From: Anaerolineae bacterium
GTDB taxonomy: Bacteria > Chloroflexota > Anaerolineae > Promineifilales > Promineifilaceae
Reading direction: 5' to 3'
Length of the DNA stretch: 64,000 nt
Assembly (NCBI GenBank): GCA_023954475.1
Contig: JAMLHW010000016.1
Location: 1-64,000, forward strand
Made by a program: the position numbers and the translations under genes. The notes under the pieces were generated by a model, which made no database searches, was not told the origin of the DNA, and worked only from the letters and a program-made list of their open reading frames with translations. Shown here piece by piece: positions 48,429 to 55,915 of this stretch (position 1 is its first letter; each line of letters begins with the position of its first letter).

Positions 48429-49217
48429 TTATTCATCCGCTTCCGCATCTTCAGCCAGCATTTCACCAGCCGTTATCTCAGCAGCGCCTTCAACCATTTC
48501 GGAAATCGCTTCACCGGCTTCGTCAAGCGCAAACTCACGCATATCTTCAGCGGCGGTCGCTTCAGCAGCACTGGCCTGAGCTGCGGCCAGACTCACACTG
48601 GCCATAACAACAGCTTCTTCGGCAAATTCGTCTGACAAGTCCAGGCGGGCAAGTCCTTCAGCCAACTCATTTTCGCCCAGCGCCTCGATTTCACTTTCTG
48701 TTTCAGCAATTGCTTCAGACAACGTGCGACCAAGAGCAAAGCGGACCATTGAATCGACCGCTAACTCGCGCAGACGATCACCACGATCCCACAGAAAAGC
48801 AGCCATCACCGGCATATCAATGCTGGACATGAGATCGCCGGTTGCATTTAGTTGTCCGGAGATAGCGGCGATTTCCATGCTGTGTGCCAGGTCATCTTCG
48901 TTCATGCTGTCAATAACCGCACCAATAACGGCCAAACTGTCAGCCGCATCCAGCATTGCCGCACCCTCTTCAATATCCTCGATGCCGGCTTCACCAACTG
49001 CATCGCTCAGTGCCATCGAACGGCCTGCACCGATCATTGCCGCCTCTGCCAATACAGCATCAGCCACAGCAGCTTCACCAGCTTGCCGACTGGCCGCAGC
49101 GACATCGAGCGCTTCATCGAGCTTCAATGAGCCGTCTATCATCTCTACTGCGCCTTCTTCTACCAACACCTCTGCTACATCCATTTCGGTAATTTCTGGT
49201 TTTGTGTCCTCGCTCAT
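48429..49217 (-). CDS. Acidic Ala/Glu-rich helical protein of unknown function
   Basis: The start at 49217 (MSEDTKPEITEMD) follows AAGGAGAACACA; an in-frame ATG at 49250 is less likely. The 262-residue product is extremely rich in Ala, Glu, Met and Asp and almost free of Lys. Predicted amphipathic helices repeat segments such as LDVAAASRQAGEAAVADAVLAEAAMIG. There is no signal peptide and no transmembrane helix. No family was recognised. Possible roles include scaffold or cation-binding protein, but none is supported. Confidence 0.7.
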   Translation of the reverse strand: MSEDTKPEITEMDVAEVLVEEGAVEMIDGSLKLDEALDVAAASRQAGEAAVADAVLAEAAMIGAGRSMALSDAVGEAGIEDIEEGAAMLDAADSLAVIGAVIDSMNEDDLAHSMEIAAISGQLNATGDLMSSIDMPVMAAFLWDRGDRLRELAVDSMVRFALGRTLSEAIAETESEIEALGENELAEGLARLDLSDEFAEEAVVMASVSLAAAQASAAEATAAEDMREFALDEAGEAISEMVEGAAEITAGEMLAEDAEADE

Positions 49218-49406
49218 TGTGTTCTCCTTGATGATGTAAAAGTGCAGCAACTTGCGCTGCTACACACACTATATTTCTCGGAATCTGCTCCGAGGTTGAT
49301 AACGAATTATGCTGTGGCGACTTTCTGCAACGAACTATTCTTCTACCATATTATCCAGTTCGTTCCACAATAATTGGCAGTCACAGTCGAGACGCCTCAA
49401 ATTGCA

Positions 49407-49507
49407 CTTAATACACTGTAACAGAAGTTTTCAGAAGCCTAGCTTTTGCAATATGTAGCGTTTGCACCAGACGAAAAAGCTACGCTTCTTTGTTACAGAG
49501 TACTTAA
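49407..49507. mobile_element. MITE-like palindromic element, copy 3
   Basis: Outer arms CTTAATACACTGTAAC and GTTACAGAGTACTTAAG are near-perfect inverted copies, with inner arms AGAAGCCTAGCTTTT and AAAAAGCTACGCTTCT (one mismatch). It is about 15 kb from the tandem copies at 33.9-34.1 kb and has the same length. It lies between two minus-strand genes. TTAA-like flanks suggest insertion at an AT-rich target, but the exact duplicated bases could not be fixed. Confidence 0.75.
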
Positions 49508-49651
49508 GACCCGGCAGATCACCCAAACAGAGTGGTTACCCCTTCAAAAAAGAATCTACCAATGTCTCGTCCATTATATCATCCAAATGTTCCTCTTGCA
49601 GACAGTTTTGTGCAGCATCTATGGCCATCTTGCCTGGTCGACTTGCCTGGC

Positions 49652-51595
49652 TTACGGTGATGTTGTGAAATTCATGACACCGGTCGTGCCGTCTGCCAGC
49701 GTGTAAAACAGTTGTCCCGTGGCAATGGCGGAACCACCTTGTTGTGTCCAAACATACCCATCGACGCCTGCCAGCGCCGTCAGGTAGGCCTGCTCCTGCT
49801 CCATCACACCGGCCGGTTCGCTGCACACCATACGCGTGGTAATGATGTTGCTGACAGTGAAGTAGGTATCAACCGGGGTCAATGTAGCGGAATAGTTGTT
49901 GCAACCGGCGCTGCCGCTGAGTTGTGTACCGCTAAAGTTAGCGGTGATCTGTGTACCGGCCAGTACGGCTTGTTGTGCACCTTGTGGACCGAACGATGTC
50001 AGATAGAAGGTGCTGCCGTCGCCGCCTCCGGCAGGTGCGTCGGGGCTGGGCGGTGGTGTGCCCTGGGGAACAAAGCGCATGGTGCCGCTATCGGCCGGTA
50101 AGTCGAGATAGAGATTACCACCTTCGATGAAGTAGATGGATGCGCTGTTCAACTGGCTCAGGAATGTGTCTGCCAGTGAACCGGCCGGACAAGCGACCAT
50201 TGTTGACGGGCCGGTCTCAATGTTGATATTGCCGGCGAGTGCCGTGTAGGTAGCCTGGACATTGTTGCAGTCAGCCTTGATATTGGCTGTGCTGTCGTCT
50301 TTGAACAGAATGACGTAGCGTGACGGATCGTTGACTTCCTGATCGCCCGTCGGATTGGAGGTGACGACCCATTCCCAGGCAATGCCGATGAGACCGAGCT
50401 GTTGGGGTGGCGCAGCGACAACCGGGACAGCTTCAGTGCCTGTGGTGGAGACAAATTCGGCCGAAGCCCATACCTGACCACCCGGCAAATTCGGCGCGGC
50501 GACCAACCACCATTGACCATCCGTACTCACGCCGATGATTTCACCGCTGTCACCCTCAGCTGCAACACCTACATACGGGTAATCTGTGCCCGGACCAGTA
50601 CGCAAGAAAATACCATCCGGTGCTGTCACCGTACCCGTCGGCACATCCTCTGCTGGCTCCGGCAAGTCGACACTGGCATTGCGATAGTAGTCAATTGGGC
50701 CGCCTGCCACCCACACAAAAACGAGGACGGTATTGTCTTCTTCAAAGCGGTAGTCTTGCGCCGGGCCAAACATGTTGATCATATCGCTGGACGCCGATCC
50801 ATCCGGACATGCGGCCATGGTCATCGGGCCAAGTTCCATGAAGATACCGCCAGGGGGATTCGTTGCGTAGGCACCGCTGCCGTTGTTGCAGTCGATTTTG
50901 GCGTTAAATGTCCCGTCTTCGTTAAAGAACAACGTGTAATTTTCCGGATCGGGAATGACGATCTCAGGCACTGGATTGCCGTTGGGATCGCGTCGTTCCC
51001 ACATCCATGTCTTGTTAGTGAGTAGCGGATCGGGCGTGTGCTCGCGGGACGCGACGATGGATTCAGTTGTGTCGCCGCCGGCCTGCGCATCCGTGGTGCG
51101 ATAGTAGTCAACTGGGCCGCCTGCCACCCACACAAAAACGAGGACGGTGTTGTCTTCTTCAAAGCGGTAGTTCTGCGCCGGGCCGAACATATTGATCATG
51201 TCACCGGACAACGATCCGTCCGGGCAAGCAGCTTGCGTCGTCGGGCCGAGTTCCATAAAGATGCTGCCGGGAGGTGTCGTCGCATAGCGGCCGTTGCCAC
51301 TGTTACAGTCGATGGTGGCGTTAAACGTGCCGTCATCGTTGAAGAACAGCGTATAGTTTTCCGGATTGGGAACGATGATTTCAGGCACCTGATTGCCGTT
51401 AGGATCGCGACGTTCCCACATCCATGTCTTGTTAGTGAGTAGCGGATCGGGGGTGTGTTCCCGCGAATCGACAATAGAGCCGGATTCAGCCGGCGTTTCC
51501 ACCGCCGGCGCTTCTGTCGGCGTTTCGGTTGACGTGCTGCATGCTGCCAGCAAAATCATCAACATCACGAGCAAACCAACAACAGATTTTTTCAT
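49652..51595 (-). CDS. Lipoprotein with repeated META-like domains and an SH3b domain
   Basis: The 647-residue protein has a lipoprotein signal ending LLAACS. Two near-identical blocks of about 137 residues follow (SREHTPDPLLTNKTWMWERRD at about 44 and 181), each with DGTFNA.IDCN and FMELGP...ACPDGS, which resemble META/HslJ-like domains. An SH3b domain (APDGIFLRTGPGTDYPYVGVAAEG) lies at about 320-380. Two more divergent META-like domains follow (NPTGDQEV..., LSGSAGCNNYSATLTPVDTYF). All are outside the cytoplasm. Such proteins are surface-exposed and of uncertain function. The block duplication is also visible in the DNA (about 50690-51020 versus 51100-51440). Confidence 0.8.
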   Translation of the reverse strand: MKKSVVGLLVMLMILLAACSTSTETPTEAPAVETPAESGSIVDSREHTPDPLLTNKTWMWERRDPNGNQVPEIIVPNPENYTLFFNDDGTFNATIDCNSGNGRYATTPPGSIFMELGPTTQAACPDGSLSGDMINMFGPAQNYRFEEDNTVLVFVWVAGGPVDYYRTTDAQAGGDTTESIVASREHTPDPLLTNKTWMWERRDPNGNPVPEIVIPDPENYTLFFNEDGTFNAKIDCNNGSGAYATNPPGGIFMELGPMTMAACPDGSASSDMINMFGPAQDYRFEEDNTVLVFVWVAGGPIDYYRNASVDLPEPAEDVPTGTVTAPDGIFLRTGPGTDYPYVGVAAEGDSGEIIGVSTDGQWWLVAAPNLPGGQVWASAEFVSTTGTEAVPVVAAPPQQLGLIGIAWEWVVTSNPTGDQEVNDPSRYVILFKDDSTANIKADCNNVQATYTALAGNINIETGPSTMVACPAGSLADTFLSQLNSASIYFIEGGNLYLDLPADSGTMRFVPQGTPPPSPDAPAGGGDGSTFYLTSFGPQGAQQAVLAGTQITANFSGTQLSGSAGCNNYSATLTPVDTYFTVSNIITTRMVCSEPAGVMEQEQAYLTALAGVDGYVWTQQGGSAIATGQLFYTLADGTTGVMNFTTSP

Positions 51596-52195
51596 TTGTA
51601 CTTCTCCAGGTCTGATTGTTTGATAGTGGTCATCTGCGCAACATTTTTTCAGTCACTACTCGTCTTACTTTTACGTCGCAAGCGCAGCAACCGCATGCAT
51701 GCTAATTAAAAAGCGACACCTATCGATTTTACCTCAGAACAAAAAATAAGCTTTCGGGAATGGACAAGCCCAGATCAAGCGGACTCTATACAATCGGCCG
51801 AAAACAACATCGCTACCCTATCGTTATCAATATCAAGCTTTTTGATTCTAGTGCGTGCAACCTACATGAGAGAATACAACTTTACTACACATTTTTTGTG
51901 CTATGCACCCAACTTGCAATTGTGTTATTATGACGCAGTTGCTACTATATGTCGTAAGTTAGGACACCGTGTAATCTTGTAGTTCAACACGATCAATTAA
52001 TCGTATATAATATGAACAATCTGCCATATTCCTGCAAGACGAGTATGAAATGGTCGGAAAATACCCAATATTGACCATAGCTTTGACTTAACAGCAAGAT
52101 TTGACCAAAATAGAAGTGGTTTTAGTGTAGGTAGCTTTTTGACGACTAATACACTACAAGCAATGGAATTCTGAACAGCTAGTAAGGAGAGGGCA
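51596..52195. other. 600-base intergenic region between divergent genes
   Basis: No gene is seen. It should contain the promoters of the minus-strand META lipoprotein and of the plus-strand metal cluster. It is AT-rich for this window and holds one TCGGCCGA copy (about 51793). Confidence 0.5.
51983..52011 (+). promoter_or_regulatory. Candidate promoter of the P-type ATPase cluster
   Basis: TTCAAC (51983-51988) and a consensus TATAAT (52006-52011) are separated by 17 bases, leaving a leader of about 180 bases before the first gene. AT-rich flanks support it. The long leader may carry regulation, but no metal-box consensus was recognised. Confidence 0.45.
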
Positions 52196-52996
52196 ATGGA
52201 AGTTTTTGCAGCAGTGGTCGGGGCAGGGATTGTCGTCGCTTCGCCGTTTTTACCGGTTCTGCGACCAGTAGCCAAAGCGGCTGTTAAAGGTGGTTTGGCG
52301 GTATCAGAAGCGGTAGTGGGTACGGCGGTTGTGGTTGGTCATCAAGTGAATGAAGTGGTTTCGAAAAGCAAATCGGGCAGCGCGACTGAATCGGCCGAAA
52401 CACATGCAGACGAAGCCGTAGATGATGCGGCAGTTGAAGCAGAAGCAACAGCAGCCGGCGGCAAAAAGGTTGGACTGGGAACATTGACAGCAGCAGTGCG
52501 CCCCACAGCACAAGCTGTTGCCAAAGCCGGGGTTGCCGTAACCGACAAGGCCAAAGAAGCAGCCAAAGGCGCCGGCAAACAGTGGAGCGATCTCGTGTCT
52601 GAAGCCAGAGCCTCCCAGGGCGATGCCGACGAACCGGATACTGAAGTGGAATTGGTTGTCGAGCGAGAAGCACCAGTCGCTAAAGCACCGGCTGCTGAAA
52701 AACCGATTGTAGAAAAGCCGACAACTAAAGCAGCAGCAGACAAAAAACCGGCTGCAAAAAAATCAACTGCTAAAAAACCAACCGCAGCTCAACCGGACGA
52801 TCTCACACAGATTCGCGGTATCGGCCCCAAAACAGCTACCTTACTAATCGATGCCGGTATCAAAACATATGGACAATTAGCCGCAGCAGATACGGCACAA
52901 CTGCGTGACATTCTGGATCAGGCTGGCACGCGATACCGCTCAATCAATCCGGACGGCTGGCCTGAACAGGCAAGCCAACTGGTGACCACATCGTAG
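52196..52996 (+). CDS. DUF5132-like membrane protein with Lys/Ala-rich linker and helix-hairpin-helix domain
   Basis: AAGGAGAGGGCA precedes the ATG. The 266-residue product starts with a hydrophobic Gly/Ala/Val-rich helix (MEVFAAVVGAGIVVASPFLPVLRPVAKAAVKGG), repeated in part at about 100-120 (AAVRPTAQAVAKAGVAV). It contains KQWSDLVSEARA, a short motif shared with three other proteins of the cluster. A basic AAKKSTAKKPTAAQ linker follows, and the end is a helix-hairpin-helix-like unit (LTQIRGIGPKTATLLIDAG, IKTYGQLAAAD). HhH units bind DNA backbone or proteins. The combination suggests a membrane-anchored tether. Function is unknown. Confidence 0.7.
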   Translation: MEVFAAVVGAGIVVASPFLPVLRPVAKAAVKGGLAVSEAVVGTAVVVGHQVNEVVSKSKSGSATESAETHADEAVDDAAVEAEATAAGGKKVGLGTLTAAVRPTAQAVAKAGVAVTDKAKEAAKGAGKQWSDLVSEARASQGDADEPDTEVELVVEREAPVAKAPAAEKPIVEKPTTKAAADKKPAAKKSTAKKPTAAQPDDLTQIRGIGPKTATLLIDAGIKTYGQLAAADTAQLRDILDQAGTRYRSINPDGWPEQASQLVTTS

Positions 52997-53067
52997 TTAA
53001 CCATTGCCTTAAAGACAGACCGATCAACCTTGTAAGGTATCGATATTTTCGAAGGAGAAAACGAATC

Positions 53068-53319
53068 ATGGAAGTTATTGCAGCACTTCTGGGAATTGGC
53101 GTTGTAGCTGTTTCGCCATTGGTACCGGCACTGCGCCCGGTCGCCAAAACGGTCGTAGCAGGTGGGTTAGTGGTCACAGATGCTGTACGCACCAACGCGG
53201 CCATTGCCGGTGAACATTGGATGGATCTCGTCGCCGAAGCCAAAGCCGAGCGCGCCGCCGAAGCGGAAGCCCGCGCTACGGTTGTTGAAACCATCACCAT
53301 CCCTCTCGACGAAGAATAA
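53068..53319 (+). CDS. Small DUF5132/PacL-like membrane protein
   Basis: A GAAGGAGAAAACGA site precedes the ATG. The 83-residue protein is a paralog of the N-terminal part of the previous one: MEVIAALLGIGVVAVSPLVPALRPVAKTVVAGGLVV, then EHWMDLVAEAKAERAAEAEA and an acidic end. One hydrophobic N-terminal helix with an Ala/Glu-rich amphipathic tail is also the architecture of mycobacterial PacL proteins (DUF1490), which are chaperones for P-type ATPases. It immediately precedes three P-type ATPase genes, so a similar partner role is inferred. Confidence 0.7.
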   Translation: MEVIAALLGIGVVAVSPLVPALRPVAKTVVAGGLVVTDAVRTNAAIAGEHWMDLVAEAKAERAAEAEARATVVETITIPLDEE

Positions 53320-53446
53320 TAACGTATTCGGATTTGCTATTCCGATTCAATCGAGTTTTGATAATTCAACCAACACGCGGTATGAGTTTGGTAAGCAGCA
53401 CATGTCTACCGCACTCTAGTGCCATGCTAAATTGAGCAGTTTGTCT

Positions 53447-55876
53447 ATGCACGCTACCTGCGAAGTCGTTCATCAATCCAGCGGTCGCATCCGTCTACGT
53501 GTGCCTGGACTCAGGGAACAACAGGGCTTGAGCCAGGTTCTGATCACGTTGATACTCAATCAGCCCGGGATTATCCGTGTGCGGTCGAGCGTGGTGACTG
53601 AAAGCGTGATCATTACGTTTGATCCGGCGCACTGGACGCCTGCCACACTGCTCGATGCCTTGCGCGGTCAACCGTCATTTGAGGCCGGGCAGCTCCCGAT
53701 GCCTGAGACGGAAGCCGAGACGCAGCAGGTTGATTTTCCGTTTGGCAGTTGTCAGGTTGCCCACGCGATTCGTGGCCGCGTTCGTCTCAAATCGGCCGAA
53801 TTCGGCAACGAAGATCTGGCGCGTGCTGTGCAGACCTTTTTGGAAAGACAAGCCGGCATCCGGCGCGTGCGCTTCAATCTGCGGGCGGAAAGTGTGGTTG
53901 TCGATTATGACCCGGTTACATGGGATGCGCAGTCTCTGGCGCTGCTGATCAAGGCATACAATCCGCAGCCGGAAGAACTCGCACTCATTTCGGCCGAAAA
54001 TACCGCCCCACCCCAGCACACGATCAGACAATCCCAAAAGGAAGTCATGGTTGCCGGTTCGGCACTACTGCTCAGCCTGGTCGGTGGCCCGGCGGCACCG
54101 CTGGCAGTGGGATTACTCTGGTTCAGTACGCGCTCCATCTTCGAACGCGCCTACCACACCCTGTTGCACGACCGCAAACTCACCGTCGAATCACTCGATG
54201 CGGCTGCAATCTCCGTCCTGACTCTGCAAGGCATGTTCTGGCAGGTCGCGTTGCTCAACCTCATGCTCTCCAGCGCTGAACTGCTTCGCGCCCGTACGCA
54301 AGAGCAGGCACGCCGCGAACTAACCGATGTTCTCGACTTCATGACAGACAGAGCCTGGATTGAGCGCGACGGTCAGATCATCTCCATTCCCGCATCTGAA
54401 CTGCAACCAGACATGCTCGTTTTCGTTTTCCCCGGTGAGCGCATTCCGGCTGACGGCGTTGTGACACGCGGTCAGGCACTGGTCGATCAACATATGCTCA
54501 CCGGCGAATCAATGCCCATCGTCAAAGAGATCAGTGACGACGTATACGCCGCTACGGTTGTGCGAGAAGGCGAACTACAATTGCGGGTAACCCGCTCCGG
54601 CGACGAAACCCAGGCAGCACAAATCGTGCACTTGATCGAAAGTGCACCCATCTTCGATACGCGGGCGCAAGATTACGCGCAGCGCTGGGCCAACCGGCTG
54701 GTTCCCTACAGCTTTATGGGAGCGGGCATTCTGGCATTGACCGGTAATTTTGCCCAGGCGGCGGCACTGCTCGTCATTGACTACGCGGCTGGTTTCAAAA
54801 TATCGGCACCGACGACGATCATGAGCGCGATGACCAAAGCGGCACGCCACGGTATTTTCATTCGCGGAGGGCGTCATCTGGAGCAGTTGGCTGAAATCAA
54901 CGCGATTGTCTTTGACAAAACGGGGACGCTGACTATTGGTTCACCGGAAGTTGTCAACATCGCGGTGCTGAGTACAGACTGGTCTGAAGATGATGTATTG
55001 TCCTTTGCGGCTTCGGCCGAACAATGTCTGACGCACCCGGTTGCACTCGCTGTAACCAATCTGGCTCTCAGCAGAGGGCTGCCCGTACCGGCGCGTGACA
55101 GTTTCGACTATCAACTCGGCCTTGGTGTTGCGGCCAACGTCGACGGCCACACAGTTCTCGTCGGCAGCCATCGATTCCTGGCGGCAGTTGGCGGTATCCA
55201 ATTTGACAGCCGCGCCGACTACGCCCTGCGCCAGATCGAAGCACGCGCCGCGTCACCCCTTTGCATTGCCATCGACGGCGAGCTGGCAGGCATGTTGGGA
55301 CTGGCCGATCCCATTCGCGCAGAAGCAGCCAATGTCATGCGAGCATTGCGGCAGCGTGATATTGACAAAATTGTCATGCTGACTGGCGATCGCGCACCGG
55401 TTGCCCACGCCGTTGCCCGCGATTTGGGTATTGATGACTATGTCGCCGAAGTTTTCCCTGCCGACAAGCTGGCTGCGGTCAAGAAGTTGCAGGAACAAGG
55501 GTACGCGGTGGCTGTGATTGGGGACGGCATCAATGATTCACCTGCATTGACGCAAGCTGATGTCGGTATTGCGGTCAATGGCGGCACGGCGCTGGCTCAG
55601 GAATCGGCCGATGTCGTTTTCCTGCAAGGTGATTTGCACAAGCTCATTGAAGCAATTGACATTTCCCGCGAAGGCATTGCCCTCGTGCGCCAGAACTGGG
55701 ACATCGTACGCATCCCCAACACTATCGGCCTGGGGCTGGCCTTTACCGGTTTTATCGGCCCACTGGGCGCATCGATTCTCAGCGACGGCGCGGCGCTGGT
55801 AGCCGGCAGCAACGCACTGCGTCCGCTGTTGAACAACGGCACAAAACCAGACGGGGAGGCTGCGCCAGATGCGTAA
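53447..55876 (+). CDS. P1B-like metal ATPase 1 with two HMA_2-type domains and no CPC motif
   Basis: ATG 53447 is chosen; an upstream TTG at 53432 is in frame and neither has a clear ribosome site. The product is about 809 residues. Two HMA_2-like modules lie at the N-terminus (SSGRIRLRVPGL and IRGRVRLKSAEF, each followed by a VRVR/V-V-DYDP strand), without CxxC. The pump core has TGESMPIVKE, IVFDKTGTLTIG, SAEQCLTHPVALAV (HP motif) and VIGDGINDSPAL. The fourth-helix motif reads LLVIDYAAGFKISAPTTI, where ordinary P1B pumps have ACPCALGLATP. The cargo is therefore not a standard CPC-type Cu/Zn set. It is first of three tandem homologues. Confidence 0.88.
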   Translation: MHATCEVVHQSSGRIRLRVPGLREQQGLSQVLITLILNQPGIIRVRSSVVTESVIITFDPAHWTPATLLDALRGQPSFEAGQLPMPETEAETQQVDFPFGSCQVAHAIRGRVRLKSAEFGNEDLARAVQTFLERQAGIRRVRFNLRAESVVVDYDPVTWDAQSLALLIKAYNPQPEELALISAENTAPPQHTIRQSQKEVMVAGSALLLSLVGGPAAPLAVGLLWFSTRSIFERAYHTLLHDRKLTVESLDAAAISVLTLQGMFWQVALLNLMLSSAELLRARTQEQARRELTDVLDFMTDRAWIERDGQIISIPASELQPDMLVFVFPGERIPADGVVTRGQALVDQHMLTGESMPIVKEISDDVYAATVVREGELQLRVTRSGDETQAAQIVHLIESAPIFDTRAQDYAQRWANRLVPYSFMGAGILALTGNFAQAAALLVIDYAAGFKISAPTTIMSAMTKAARHGIFIRGGRHLEQLAEINAIVFDKTGTLTIGSPEVVNIAVLSTDWSEDDVLSFAASAEQCLTHPVALAVTNLALSRGLPVPARDSFDYQLGLGVAANVDGHTVLVGSHRFLAAVGGIQFDSRADYALRQIEARAASPLCIAIDGELAGMLGLADPIRAEAANVMRALRQRDIDKIVMLTGDRAPVAHAVARDLGIDDYVAEVFPADKLAAVKKLQEQGYAVAVIGDGINDSPALTQADVGIAVNGGTALAQESADVVFLQGDLHKLIEAIDISREGIALVRQNWDIVRIPNTIGLGLAFTGFIGPLGASILSDGAALVAGSNALRPLLNNGTKPDGEAAPDA

Positions 55877-55915
55877 CGACAGGCGGCTGCCCTCCAACCT
55901 GTGTGGGGTGAAACG

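Noticed and set aside
49446-49706. 86-residue plus-strand frame overlapping palindromic copy 3
   Set aside because: Its start lies inside the palindromic element and its end overlaps the META lipoprotein gene in antisense, without any family pattern.
50690-51440. Regular direct repeats suggesting a CRISPR or tandem array
   Set aside because: The repeat is two coding META-like blocks of one lipoprotein gene, far longer than CRISPR units. No CRISPR array or cas gene was seen in the window.
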